Positions 27,386 through 35,782 are shown, numbered from the stretch's first letter. The stretch: DNA of 52,386 nt from JADFOJ01 sp041580235 (GCA_041580235.1 JBFGEG010000008.1:1-52386), one strand, 5' to 3'. The notes: a model not told the origin generated them from the letters alone. Numbers and translations are program-made.

Positions 27386-27391
27386 ACTGTA
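27386..27391 (-). promoter_or_regulatory. Putative -10 element of the RNase HII-like gene (leaderless)
   Basis: On the minus strand TACAGT ends six bases before the GTG at 27379. There is no Shine-Dalgarno sequence. No clear -35 box is seen; that region is already in the inverted repeat at 27408-27480. Confidence 0.38.
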
Positions 27392-27407
27392 GCAAAAGGA
27401 AAGGGAC

Positions 27408-27480
27408 TGAGGCACGAAGGCACGAAGTGAAGAGCCCGCTGCTGCGCTATCTCTTCGTGCCTCCGTGCCTTTCGGCCTCA
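27408..27480. repeat. Large imperfect palindrome of GGCACGAA-type repeats
   Basis: Left arm 27408-27434 and right arm 27451-27480 are near-complementary; the loop is 27435-27450. The left arm contains GGCACGAA twice in tandem, the right arm the matching TTCGTGCC and CCGTGCC. Base composition differs from neighbouring coding DNA. It lies between the two divergent starts (RNase HII-like and mnmA). I recall similar GGCACGAAGGCACGAAG strings as dispersed intergenic repeats in environmental planctomycete-like genomes, so a REP-like mobile palindrome is my best guess. Only one copy is in this window. Confidence 0.65.
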
Positions 27481-27502
27481 AGGCCCGATCACACCGAGGA
27501 CA

Positions 27503-27508
27503 TACAAT
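27503..27508 (+). promoter_or_regulatory. Putative -10 element of mnmA (leaderless)
   Basis: TACAAT matches the -10 consensus at five of six positions and ends six bases before the GTG at 27515. A GAGGA further upstream (about 27496-27500) is too far away to serve as a Shine-Dalgarno sequence. No -35 box stands out. Confidence 0.42.
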
Positions 27509-27514
27509 CCACCA

Positions 27515-28648
27515 GTGGCCCACAAGGGAAAAGTGCTGATCGCCATGTCCGGCGGCGTCGACTCCTCGGTGGCGGCGGCGTTGCTGCTGCGCGAGGGGTA
27601 CGAGGTCGTGGGCTGCTTCATGCGGCTCGGCTCGCCGGGCGAGACCTTCGACGAGCTGGAGCCCTACGACGACGAGCAGGTCGCCCGTGACCCGGCAACG
27701 ATCCGCATCGGCCACCAGGGCTGCTGCTCGATCAATGACGCGGCCGACGCCCGGCAGGTGGCGGCCCGGCTGGGCATCCCGTTCTACGTGTGCAATTTCA
27801 AGAAGGACTTCGGTCGGATCATCGACTACTTCGTGGGCGAGTACAACGCAGGGCGGACGCCGAACCCCTGCGTGCGGTGCAATGACTGGCTCAAGTTCGG
27901 CAGGCTGCACGAGTACGCCCGGCAGATGGACGCGGCCTTCGTCGCCTCCGGTCATTACGCCCGGATCGACCGCAGCCGGACCGGGCCACGGCTGCTTCGG
28001 GGCGTCGACGCCGGCAAAGACCAGAGCTACGTGCTGTTCGGGACCCCGCGTCAACGTCTCTCAGAGATGCTTCTTCCCATCGGCGAGTATGACAAGACCC
28101 GGGTTCGTCGGATCGCCGCGGAGATGGAGCTGCCCGTCTTCGACAAGCCCGACTCCCAGGAGATCTGCTTCGTCCCCGACGGCGACTACGCCGGGCTGGT
28201 CGAGCGTCGCACGCCCGGCGCCCTTCGCGAAGGCGACATTCTCGACGGCCGGGGCCGCATCGTCGGCCGGCACCGCGGCCACCAGCACTTCACGATCGGC
28301 CAGCGGCGCGGCCTCGGCGTGGCCGCGGGGCACCCGCTGTACGTCGTGGGCAAGGACCCCACGGCCAACACCGTCTCGGTGGGCACGCGAGAGACGCTGT
28401 CGGCGGCCGGCTGCCGGGCGGATCGGAGCAACTGGCTCGTCGATCCAAGACCCGACCAGTGGATCGGATGCACCGCGAAGATCCGGTACAACGCCGAACC
28501 CGTGCCGGCGCAGGTCGTTGCCCGCGATGGGGATACGCTCGACGTCCGCTTCGACGAGCCGCAGTTCGCGGTGGCCCCCGGCCAGGCCGTTGTCTGCTAC
28601 GACGACGATGCGGTCATGTGCGGCGGATGGATCACCGGCGCGACCTGA
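27515..28648 (+). CDS. mnmA: tRNA-specific 2-thiouridylase MnmA
   Basis: 377 residues from a GTG at 27515. The PP-loop SGGVDSS is at 12-18. The catalytic cysteines are in NPCVRCN (Cys119, with Cys122 close by) and QEICFVPD (Cys218). The tRNA-binding segment GCCSINDAADARQVA and the C-terminal beta-barrel are present. The enzyme thiolates U34 of Lys, Glu and Gln tRNAs. The gene is single, divergent from the RNase HII-like gene, and is followed by a long non-coding stretch and a strong terminator. Confidence 0.97.
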   Translation: MAHKGKVLIAMSGGVDSSVAAALLLREGYEVVGCFMRLGSPGETFDELEPYDDEQVARDPATIRIGHQGCCSINDAADARQVAARLGIPFYVCNFKKDFGRIIDYFVGEYNAGRTPNPCVRCNDWLKFGRLHEYARQMDAAFVASGHYARIDRSRTGPRLLRGVDAGKDQSYVLFGTPRQRLSEMLLPIGEYDKTRVRRIAAEMELPVFDKPDSQEICFVPDGDYAGLVERRTPGALREGDILDGRGRIVGRHRGHQHFTIGQRRGLGVAAGHPLYVVGKDPTANTVSVGTRETLSAAGCRADRSNWLVDPRPDQWIGCTAKIRYNAEPVPAQVVARDGDTLDVRFDEPQFAVAPGQAVVCYDDDAVMCGGWITGAT

Positions 28649-28691
28649 TGCACCGCTTGCTCACTTTCCATGCACAATGCAGCCGATGCGG

Positions 28692-28719
28692 TTGCACACG
28701 CCGTGTCGATGGCTAGATT
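28692..28719 (+). promoter_or_regulatory. Possible promoter of an RNA gene after mnmA
   Basis: TTGCAC (28692-28697) and TAGATT (28714-28719) are 16 bp apart. Matches are moderate (three and four of six). Transcription would start near 28726, or at the G-rich 28721 stretch where the proposed closing stem begins. Confidence 0.25.
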
Positions 28720-28720
28720 T

Positions 28721-28961
28721 GCGGCGGTCGGTCCGACCAACCCGCCGTGAGGCCATGGAACGGTTGCTTCGGCCGAGTGCGGCCGGCGGTGGGTGGTTGG
28801 CCGCGGACAGCGCGGCTTCGCCCGACACCGGCGGTCCCACCATGCGCCGGATGCCGGGCGAACGGTCGGGCACGCTGCGTGTCCGGACCGGCCGCGATCG
28901 GCCCAGCGGTGCGCTGCGGCCCAGGAGAGACCCCCGCCCAGCCGAAGCGGGGGTCTCTTTC
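28721..28961 (+). ncRNA. Candidate structured non-coding RNA ending in an intrinsic terminator
   Basis: The 341-base gap 28649-28989 contains no credible coding frame but is dense in complementary segments. The 5' stretch 28721-28734 pairs with 28885-28895 over 11 bp with a three-base bulge, closing about 150 nt. Inside are GGTGGG/CCCACC and, within that, GCCGCG/CGCGGC as an apical stem, giving a rod-like outline. GGCCG/CGGCC and a 12-bp terminator stem follow. The outline recalls 6S RNA (a long rod of about 180 nt), but I cannot match a family consensus, and I found no RNase P, tmRNA or SRP RNA motifs. High G+C makes chance hairpins common. It could also be just a long 3' untranslated region of mnmA. 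Confidence 0.33.
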
Positions 28962-28962
28962 T
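28924..28962 (+). terminator. Strong Rho-independent terminator after mnmA
   Basis: A perfect 12-bp stem pairs 28926-28937 with 28947-28958, with a nine-base loop and a following TTTCT. Two G-T pairs can extend it. The T-run is on the plus strand, so it ends transcription from mnmA or from the candidate RNA. On the minus strand it may also block read-through from the beta-propeller gene, whose stop is at 28990. Confidence 0.8.
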
Positions 28963-28989
28963 GGGGCGTTGCCCGCGCTGCACCCGGAC

Positions 28990-29934
28990 CTAGTCAGCGA
29001 CCAGGGGGTTGGAGCCGGCCGCGCCGGGCTGCCCGGCCATCCTCTGAATCGCGAACACCGAGCTGTGACCGTCCACGAGGTACATCGTGAAGCCGCCGAC
29101 ACCGCCGGGCTTGAAGATGATGTCGGCGACGCCGTCGAAGCCGTCCGCCCACACCTCCACCGCGCCGTTGGGGGCGACGCGGAAGATCTCGCCCGAGCAG
29201 ACGTCACCGACGTACAGGTACTTCCCGAACGCGCCGCCCGGGCTGAACGCGAGGCCCTCCAGGCAGTCCGCCCCGGTGCTCGCGAACACCTCCTCCTGCC
29301 CTGAAGGATCGACGCGATAGATGTCGCCGGTGACCGCGTCGGTGAAGTACAGGTACGTGCCGAACGGTCCTCCCTGGCTGAACTGCAGGTACCGCGTCTC
29401 ACAGGTCGGAATCGAGGCGAACAACGTGGCGTTCCCGTGGACGTCGACGCGCCAGATGCTGCCCATCGTCCACTCGCCGGCGTACAGGTCCGCGCCGAAC
29501 GGCCCGTGGCCGAAGTCAAGTCCAGCGATGTCCATGCCGTCCAGGGCGAACAGCTCGGCAAACCCGTCCTGGTCAATCCGGACGATCCCGCCGCCGAATG
29601 CGTTGCCCACGTACATGAACTGATCAAACGCCCCGCCGAAGCAGCTCAACCCGACCGGAAAGCTGCCCAGGGTGTAGGCGACGATCTCCATGTCGCCGGT
29701 GAACCGGTCCACCTCCAGGATCTGGTCCGCTCCGCTCTCGGCCACGTAGAGGTACGAGCCCATGGGCCCCGCCCCGGCCCGGAACAGGGCCGAGTCGAGT
29801 CCTTTGGGCGTCGCGAGCCCCGTGACCAGCGTCGTCACCTCGAATCTGTCCGGCACGGTGCCCGCGCCCGAAAGGGCCAGGAACCCCGCCGTCGCAAAGA
29901 CCGCTGCGCCGCATCCGATGACCGTGTGTCTCAT
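28990..29934 (-). CDS. Exported six-bladed beta-propeller protein
   Basis: 314 residues from the ATG at 29934, chosen because AAGGAG lies eight bases upstream; the frame is open further but without a binding site. A signal peptide covers about residues 1-25. Six repeats of about 45-50 residues follow, each with a pattern like GPFGxYLYVxxxxxGxIxRVD (for instance GPMGSYLY, GPFGADLY, GPFGTYLY, GAFGKYLY), which is what a six-bladed SMP-30/NHL-type propeller would show. No catalytic residues can be assigned. No C-terminal PEP-CTERM or similar sorting tag is seen. It lies just downstream of the PAS-LuxR gene on the same strand and has a palindrome upstream, so that regulator is a candidate controller. 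Confidence 0.8.
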   Translation of the reverse strand: MRHTVIGCGAAVFATAGFLALSGAGTVPDRFEVTTLVTGLATPKGLDSALFRAGAGPMGSYLYVAESGADQILEVDRFTGDMEIVAYTLGSFPVGLSCFGGAFDQFMYVGNAFGGGIVRIDQDGFAELFALDGMDIAGLDFGHGPFGADLYAGEWTMGSIWRVDVHGNATLFASIPTCETRYLQFSQGGPFGTYLYFTDAVTGDIYRVDPSGQEEVFASTGADCLEGLAFSPGGAFGKYLYVGDVCSGEIFRVAPNGAVEVWADGFDGVADIIFKPGGVGGFTMYLVDGHSSVFAIQRMAGQPGAAGSNPLVAD

Positions 29935-30040
29935 CGCAAGTTCTCCTTGTTCGGGTGTCCCGTGAACAACATGAGTTTGAAAGCGGCATGAGTACCGCGG
30001 GCGGCGGACTTGATCCATCCGCGTATCGATTCAGTTTCTG

Positions 30041-30056
30041 TGGATCATCTGATCCA
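30041..30056. promoter_or_regulatory. Palindromic operator candidate TGGATCAtcTGATCCA
   Basis: Two perfect 7-base half-sites flank a 2-base centre. A third half-site, TGATCCA, is at 30011-30017. The element lies between the stop of the PAS-LuxR gene and the start of the beta-propeller gene, about 107 bp before the latter. Its size fits a site for a dimeric LuxR/FixJ-type regulator. Confidence 0.45.
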
Positions 30057-30093
30057 GCAGCCACGGGTAAGGCCGGGTGCCGTAACGACTTTG

Positions 30094-30744
30094 TTACAGC
30101 AGGCCGCCCCGCAGCGCGACCATGACCGCCTCCAGCCGGCTGTGCGCGTTCAGCTTGGCGAGGAGGTTGTGCACGTGGTTGCGGACCGTGGCATGGCTGA
30201 CGCCAAGGGTCCGGGCGATCGCTCGCGTCGGCGCGCCCCGAGCGAGCAGATGCAGCACCTCCCGCTCACGAGGCGTCAGGTTCGGTGAGGGCGGTGTAGG
30301 GGCGGGGCACGCCCAGCCTGGCCCCTGGCCGGCGGGACGCCTGCTCACCGCGGAGAGCAGGCGATCGACGGCGTCGCGGCATGCCTTGTCACGGCTCACG
30401 TCCCGGAAGAGGTGGACGAGCACCGCGTTGTCCCGCCAGGGCGGGGGGATCGGGACCGTGGTCAGGCTCAGCCAACGCTGCTCGCCCGTCCTGGTCCGCA
30501 CGCGGACTGTCCCGGTGGGGACGACCTTCCTGCCCAGCGCCGTCCCGAACAGCAGGCATCCTGGCCCGCAGACCCGTCGGCCCTGCTCGTCGGAGCCCTG
30601 AAAGACATCGAAGCAGCGGCGTCCGAGGACGTCGTCTGCCGCGTAGCCGAGCAGACGCTCGGCGGCCGTATTCCACAGCGCGATACGGTGGGCCCGGTTC
30701 ACGCCGCATACACCGTCCGTGGTTGCCCCGAAGAGGCTCAGCAT
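30094..30744 (-). CDS. PAS-LuxR (FixJ/NarL-type HTH) transcription regulator
   Basis: 216 residues. A single PAS domain (about 5-118) is followed by a Pro-rich linker and a LuxR-type helix-turn-helix (about 155-212: LTPREREVLHLLARGAPTRAIARTLGVS). The PAS domain carries cysteines at 44, 59 and 63 (CFDVF, CGPGC), which could bind metal or sense redox. There is no receiver or autoinducer domain. Upstream on the other strand is the gamma-glutamyltransferase-like gene, downstream the secreted propeller, so both are possible targets. A binding-site candidate lies at 30041-30056. No good Shine-Dalgarno sequence or -10 box is visible. Confidence 0.9.
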   Translation of the reverse strand: MLSLFGATTDGVCGVNRAHRIALWNTAAERLLGYAADDVLGRRCFDVFQGSDEQGRRVCGPGCLLFGTALGRKVVPTGTVRVRTRTGEQRWLSLTTVPIPPPWRDNAVLVHLFRDVSRDKACRDAVDRLLSAVSRRPAGQGPGWACPAPTPPSPNLTPREREVLHLLARGAPTRAIARTLGVSHATVRNHVHNLLAKLNAHSRLEAVMVALRGGLL

Positions 30745-30843
30745 GCTGCCCGGTCTCCCCGGTCATCGGGAACGTCGCATTCTGGGCGGCAGTGGCGGTC
30801 TCGCAAGGGGGAAACAGCCCTATTTCATCCGCGGAGCGTCGGG

Positions 30844-30849
30844 TACAGT
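30844..30849 (+). promoter_or_regulatory. Putative -10 element of the GGT-like gene (leaderless)
   Basis: TACAGT ends seven bases before the ATG at 30857, and there is no Shine-Dalgarno sequence. The -35 region has no clear match. Confidence 0.36.
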
Positions 30850-30856
30850 CTGGTCC

Positions 30857-32446
30857 ATGGCGGAGTTCGACTGGGCGTTTCCCTACCCCTCGCAGCGGAT
30901 GCCGGTTCTGGCCCGCAACGTGGTCGCCACGTCCCAGCCGCTGGCGGCCCAGGCGGGTCTCCGCATGCTGCTGGGGGGCGGCAATGCGGCCGACGCCGCG
31001 GTGGCGGCGGCGATCGCCCTGACCGTCGTCGAGCCGACGAGTAACGGCATCGGCGCCGACGCGTTCTGTCTGATCTGGGCCGGGGGCGGCCTGCACGGTC
31101 TCAATCCGTCCGGCCGGTCGCCGCGGGCGTTCACCCTCGACGACTTCGCAGGCAAGGCGTCGATTCCGTTTCTGGGGTGGGGCGGCGTGACCGTGCCGGG
31201 CGCGGTCTCGGCCTGGGTCGAGGTCTCCGAGCGTTTCGGGGCGCTGCCCCTGGAGAAGCTCTTCGAGCCGGCGATCGAGTATGCGGCGAAAGGGTTCCTG
31301 GTCTCACCGCAGACCGCGTACTACTGGGCCCGCGGCCACAGGACCTACCGGGAGTTCGAGTCGTGGCAGAAGACGTTCTGTCCCGACGGCCGCGCGCCGG
31401 CCGCAGGCGAGCGTTTCGCGAGCCCCGATCACGCGGCGACGCTGCGGAGCATCGCCGACACCGCGGGCCAGTCGTTCTACCGCGGTGAGCTCGCCGAACG
31501 AGTGGCACGGCATGCCGGGGCCACCGGCGGTCGCCTCACGCAGCGCGACCTCGCGGACCACCGCCCGGAGTGGGTGCGGCCCATCGCCGTGGACTACCGC
31601 GGCGTCACCCTCCACGAGATCCCGCCCAACGGACAGGGGCTGGCCGCGCTGCTCATGCTGGGCATCCTCAGGAGCCACGAGATCGCGGACCGGCCCGTGG
31701 ACTCCTCGGCGTCCCTGCATCTTCAGATCGAGGCCATGAAGCTCGCTTTCGTTGACGCGCACCGTTACATCGCCGATCCCGCCTGGATGGACGTGGCCGT
31801 CGAGGACCTGCTCGATCCGGGATACCTGGCGGCGCGGGCGGCCCTGATCGATCCCGGCCGTGCCAAGGATCCCGAGTACGGCGCACCGAAGGCGGGCGGG
31901 ACGGTGTACCTCACGGCCGCCGACGGACAGGGCAACATGGTCTCGTTCATCCAGTCCAACTACACGGGCTTCGGGTCGGGCATCGTGGTGCCCGACACCG
32001 GCATTGCCCTGCAGAATCGCGGATGCTGCTTCACGCTCGAACCGGGGCATCCCAATCAGGCGGCGCCGGGCAAGCGTCCGTATCACACGATCATCCCCGG
32101 CTTTGTCACGCGTGGCGACGAGCCGGTCATGTCCTTCGGCGTGATGGGCGGCTTCATGCAGCCACAGGGCCACGCCCAGGTCGTGATCCGCTTGGCCGAC
32201 TACCGACAGAATCCGCAGACCGCCCTGGATGCCCCGCGGTGGCGGATCGACGGGGGCCTGAAGGTCAACATTGAGCCGGGGTTCGACCCGCGGGTGTACG
32301 AGCAGCTTCGCGATCTCGGTCACGACGTGACCGTCGCCGAGGCGAGGACCGTCGCCCACGGCCGCGGCCAGGTCGCCTACCGGCTCGACGGCGGCTACCT
32401 GGCCGCAAGCGACCAGCGCAGCGACGGCCAGGCGGTCGGATACTGA
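30857..32446 (+). CDS. Gamma-glutamyltransferase-like Ntn hydrolase
   Basis: 529 residues from the ATG at 30857. The family blocks are NVVATSQPLAAQAGLRMLLGGGNAADAAVAAA, VTVPGAVSAWVEV and GGFMQPQGHAQV. The likely nucleophile and self-cleavage site is Thr349 in GGTVYLTAADGQGN, with SNYTGFGSG and QNRGCCF downstream. This pattern is closer to YwrD-like members than to classic Ggt, where the motif is TTHxSVVD. No signal peptide is seen, which suggests a cytoplasmic enzyme. The substrate may be a gamma-glutamyl amide or an unrelated acyl amide. Confidence 0.88.
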   Translation: MAEFDWAFPYPSQRMPVLARNVVATSQPLAAQAGLRMLLGGGNAADAAVAAAIALTVVEPTSNGIGADAFCLIWAGGGLHGLNPSGRSPRAFTLDDFAGKASIPFLGWGGVTVPGAVSAWVEVSERFGALPLEKLFEPAIEYAAKGFLVSPQTAYYWARGHRTYREFESWQKTFCPDGRAPAAGERFASPDHAATLRSIADTAGQSFYRGELAERVARHAGATGGRLTQRDLADHRPEWVRPIAVDYRGVTLHEIPPNGQGLAALLMLGILRSHEIADRPVDSSASLHLQIEAMKLAFVDAHRYIADPAWMDVAVEDLLDPGYLAARAALIDPGRAKDPEYGAPKAGGTVYLTAADGQGNMVSFIQSNYTGFGSGIVVPDTGIALQNRGCCFTLEPGHPNQAAPGKRPYHTIIPGFVTRGDEPVMSFGVMGGFMQPQGHAQVVIRLADYRQNPQTALDAPRWRIDGGLKVNIEPGFDPRVYEQLRDLGHDVTVAEARTVAHGRGQVAYRLDGGYLAASDQRSDGQAVGY

Positions 32447-32512
32447 CCCGGACGCAGAAATCCCCATCGCACCCGGCGGGCCGCGCAGTACGGTATGTGA
32501 GGAGGAAACACG

Positions 32513-33190
32513 GTGTCCGGCCACACCACATGTTGGACGGTGATCCACGAGGCCGCCGGCGGTGACGCGGCGGCCCGGCAGGTGTTCGCCATCCGCTACG
32601 AGCGGGTCGTCCGGGCATACCTGCTGGCGAGGTGGCGCAGCTCGCCGTTAGTGCACGAGACCGACGACGTGATTCAGGAGGTGTTTGTCGAGACCTTTCG
32701 TGACGGCGGCGCCCTGTCGCGGGTCGACCCGAGCCGACCCGGCGGGTTTCGCGCGTTCTTCTACGGGGTCGTGCGCAACGTCGCCAAACGGGCCGAGTCC
32801 CGCCATGGCCGTCGGCGCGACCGGCAGCCCGCCACCGGCTTCTTCGACGAATCACCGCAGGCCGAGCAGCGACTGTCGAAGATCTTCGATCGCGAGTGGG
32901 CGACCGCGGTCATGCGCGAGGCCGCCTCCCGACAGCGGGCGCACGCCGAGACGCAGGGTCCCGACGCGCAGCGAAGGGTCGAGCTGCTGCGGCTGCGGTT
33001 CTACGAGGGCCGGCCGATCCGCGAGATCGCCCGGCTGTGGGAGACCGACCCGACCGAGCTGCACCGGGAGTACGCGCGCGCCCGCAAGGAGTTCCGCAGC
33101 GCTCTGGTGGAGGTCGTGGCGTTTCACCATCCGGGATCGGCCGACGCCATCGAGCGGGAGTGCACGCAGCTGCTGGAGGCGTTGACGTGA
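32513..33190 (+). CDS. ECF-type RNA polymerase sigma factor
   Basis: 225 residues from a GTG at 32513 with AGGAGG eight bases before it. Region 2 holds DDVIQEVFVETF (51-62). Region 4 is LRLRFYEGRPIREIARLWETDPTELHREYARARKEF. The region between the two is longer than usual. No anti-sigma factor gene follows; instead a membrane Ser/Thr kinase lies 96 bp downstream. Sigma factors of this kind next to kinases are known from planctomycetes, and control by phosphorylation rather than by a classical anti-sigma factor is the likely mode. Residues that would be phosphorylated cannot be picked out. Confidence 0.88.
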   Translation: MSGHTTCWTVIHEAAGGDAAARQVFAIRYERVVRAYLLARWRSSPLVHETDDVIQEVFVETFRDGGALSRVDPSRPGGFRAFFYGVVRNVAKRAESRHGRRRDRQPATGFFDESPQAEQRLSKIFDREWATAVMREAASRQRAHAETQGPDAQRRVELLRLRFYEGRPIREIARLWETDPTELHREYARARKEFRSALVEVVAFHHPGSADAIERECTQLLEALT

Positions 33191-33286
33191 GACACGTCGC
33201 CCGCGGTGGCTTTCTGCCTGAAATCCCCACGGACGGCCGGCGAAATCACGGGCGGCCGGGAACCTGTGGGGGCGAGGACGCACACC

Positions 33287-35782
33287 ATGTCTGACAACGA
33301 GCACGGTCGCGAAGAGGGGGGGCTGGACGCGGGGCTCCTCGCCGGCTTCGGCCCCATGGTCGGGGTCGCCGAAGAGCAGATCGGGCTTGGCGTGCTCGCC
33401 GAGCTCGAAAGCCGCATCGGCTCCGAAACGCGGGTCGTCCTGCGCGAGGAGGAGCCTTCGGACGCGATCGGCCCGGACGCCGCGGCCCCCACGGACACGG
33501 CCGCCCGCTACCAGGCGATCGGGGAGATTGCTCGCGGTGGCATGGGGGTAATCATCCGCAGCCGCGACATCGACCTGGGCCGCGAAGTCGCGATGAAAGT
33601 GCTCCAGCCGCGGCACTCGCACAACCGGGCGATGGTCCGTCGCTTCGTCGAGGAGGCGCAGATCGCCGGGCAGCTCCAGCATCCGGGCATCCTGCAGGTC
33701 TACGAGCTGGGCCTGCGGCCGGACAAGCGCCCCTACTTCACGATGAAGCTCATCAAGGGCAGGACGCTGGCGGAGCTCCTCGGCGACCGCGGGTCGCTCG
33801 AGCACGACCGCCGGCGGTTCCTGGGCATTTTCGAGCGGATCTGCCAGACGATGGCCTACACGCACACCCGCGGCGTGCTGCATCGGGACCTCAAGCCCGC
33901 CAACGTCATGGTGGGGAACTTCGGCGAGGTGCAGATCGTGGACTGGGGCCTGGCCAAGCTGATCCCGCGGCCGGGCGTGGAAACCGACCCGTCCGACGGG
34001 GACTCGGCGTGCGAGACGATCATTCGCATCCCCGACGACGGGCACCCCGGGTCGGACTCCATGGTCGGCTCGATCCTGGGCACGCCGGCGTACATGCCGC
34101 CGGAGCAGGCCCGCGGCGAGGTCAACAAACTCGACGAGCGGTCGGACGTCTTCGCCCTCGGAGCGATCCTGTGCGAGATACTCACCGGCCTGCCGCCGTT
34201 CTCCGGCGACGCCGCCGAGGCTCTGGAGGACGCCAAAGACGGTCATCTCGACGACGCGTGGTCGCGGCTCGACGCCTGTAACGCGGACCGCGAGCTCATC
34301 GAGCTGGCCCGGGCGTGCCTCGCGCCGCGCCGGCGTGACCGGCCCGCCGACGGCAAGGCCGTCGCAGACCGTATCAGTGCCTACCTGGCGTCGGTGGAAG
34401 AGCGGGCTCGGGCCTCGGAGCTGGCCGCGGTCGAGGCGAAGGCCAGAGCCGCCGAGGAGCGTCGGGCCCGGCGACTCACGATCGCCCTGGCCGGATCGAT
34501 CCTGCTTGCGGTGCTCGCGGGAGGCACCGGCATCGTCGTGAACCAGAACAACCGGCTGACCCGCATCGCCGCAGCCTCCGAAGAAGCCAACGCCCGGCTC
34601 AACGAAGCCATGCAGCTGCTGGCCGCGGCCAAGGAGACGCCGGTGAGCGAGCAGTATCCGTGGATGGCGCTGCGGGCGGCGGGCGCCCAGGTGGCGGCGC
34701 TGCAGGGCGCGGTCGAGCTCGACCAGGAGACGAGCGATCGCGCGAGCGCCTTTCTCGACGAGTTCAGCCAGGCCGACCGCGACCGGCGGATGATCGAGCG
34801 CATCGAGGATCTCGTCATCGCGGGGGCGACCCACGAGGACGAGGACAGCTGGAACACCATGGAGCAGCAGATGCGGCAGGCGTTCCTCGATTACGGCATC
34901 GACTTGGTCGAGCTGCCTCGCGAGGAGATCGCGGCCCGCATCCGTGACAGTGATCTCGCGCCCCAGCTCGCCGACGGCCTGGAGCTGTGGATCGCCACCC
35001 TGGGCCAGCTCGGGCGACTCGGCGACGACATCGAGGCAATGCAGCCGTGGGCCGAAGTGTTGTACGCGGCCGATCCCGATCCGTATCGAACGGCCGTCCG
35101 CCGGCAGGTCTACCAGCGGCAGCCCGATCTCGCAGCGCTGCACCCGCTGGCGCACAGCGCCGACTTCGAGACGGCACTGCCCAGGACGCTGGCCTGGCTT
35201 GGCAGCTGCTTCATGCGGGTCGGCGACACCGAGGGCATGGACGATGTCTTCCGGCGGGCGCTGCTGGTTCACCCCACCGACTTCATGCTCAACTTCGACT
35301 ATGCCTACCAGCTGGACGCCGCCGGGCGGTGGGAGGAAGCCATCCGGATGTACCACCGGACCCTGGCGATCCGCCCCAAGAACGGCGGGATCTGGCGCCG
35401 CCTGGGCATGGCTCTGCAGCGGACCGGTGACGCCGAAGGTTCGATCGATGCCCTGAGCCAGTCGATTCGGTACCAGCCCGACTACGCGCCGACGCACGTC
35501 GACCTCGGTCTCATCCGGGCCGAGCTGGGCGACGTGGATGGGGCGATCGCGGCGTACCGCGCCGCGCTGGACATGGCGCCTGATCTGCCGCTCGGGCACT
35601 GCGCGCTGGGGCTGGCCCTGCAATCGAAAGGGATGCTCTTTGAGGCCCTCGCCGAGCTGGAGCGCGGCCACGAGCTGGGCTCCGCCAGCCCGATGTGGCA
35701 GCACCCGTCCGGGCAGTGGGTCGTCGAGTGCCGCCGCCTGCTGGCGACACGCGAGGGATTCCCCGCGGGACGAAGATGGTGA
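33287..35782 (+). CDS. Membrane Ser/Thr protein kinase with C-terminal TPR repeats
   Basis: 831 residues from the ATG at 33287; the open frame starts upstream but that part has no match. After an acidic N-terminus, the kinase domain spans about 80-370: glycine loop EIARGGMG, VAMK lysine (Lys104), HRDLKPAN (Asp201), and DWG at 219-221 in place of DFG. About 30 extra residues lie in the activation loop before GTPAYMPPEQ. A helical linker (rich in Ala, Glu and Arg) leads to one membrane segment (about 396-417). The exported part carries helical repeats, with clear TPRs at about 620-800. The arrangement is typical of planctomycete kinases linked to an ECF sigma factor, so the upstream sigma is the likely target. 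Confidence 0.95.
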   Translation: MSDNEHGREEGGLDAGLLAGFGPMVGVAEEQIGLGVLAELESRIGSETRVVLREEEPSDAIGPDAAAPTDTAARYQAIGEIARGGMGVIIRSRDIDLGREVAMKVLQPRHSHNRAMVRRFVEEAQIAGQLQHPGILQVYELGLRPDKRPYFTMKLIKGRTLAELLGDRGSLEHDRRRFLGIFERICQTMAYTHTRGVLHRDLKPANVMVGNFGEVQIVDWGLAKLIPRPGVETDPSDGDSACETIIRIPDDGHPGSDSMVGSILGTPAYMPPEQARGEVNKLDERSDVFALGAILCEILTGLPPFSGDAAEALEDAKDGHLDDAWSRLDACNADRELIELARACLAPRRRDRPADGKAVADRISAYLASVEERARASELAAVEAKARAAEERRARRLTIALAGSILLAVLAGGTGIVVNQNNRLTRIAAASEEANARLNEAMQLLAAAKETPVSEQYPWMALRAAGAQVAALQGAVELDQETSDRASAFLDEFSQADRDRRMIERIEDLVIAGATHEDEDSWNTMEQQMRQAFLDYGIDLVELPREEIAARIRDSDLAPQLADGLELWIATLGQLGRLGDDIEAMQPWAEVLYAADPDPYRTAVRRQVYQRQPDLAALHPLAHSADFETALPRTLAWLGSCFMRVGDTEGMDDVFRRALLVHPTDFMLNFDYAYQLDAAGRWEEAIRMYHRTLAIRPKNGGIWRRLGMALQRTGDAEGSIDALSQSIRYQPDYAPTHVDLGLIRAELGDVDGAIAAYRAALDMAPDLPLGHCALGLALQSKGMLFEALAELERGHELGSASPMWQHPSGQWVVECRRLLATREGFPAGRRW

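Noticed and set aside
28713..29304. Open frames across the mnmA downstream gap on both strands
   Set aside because: Their translations are Arg/Pro/Gly-rich without similarity to anything I know, and they run into the antisense of the propeller gene; the region fits structured RNA or 3' UTR better.
32852..35704. A 950-codon open frame on the minus strand opposite the kinase gene
   Set aside because: It is an antisense shadow caused by high third-position G+C; its translation has no domain pattern, whereas the plus-strand kinase motifs are unambiguous.
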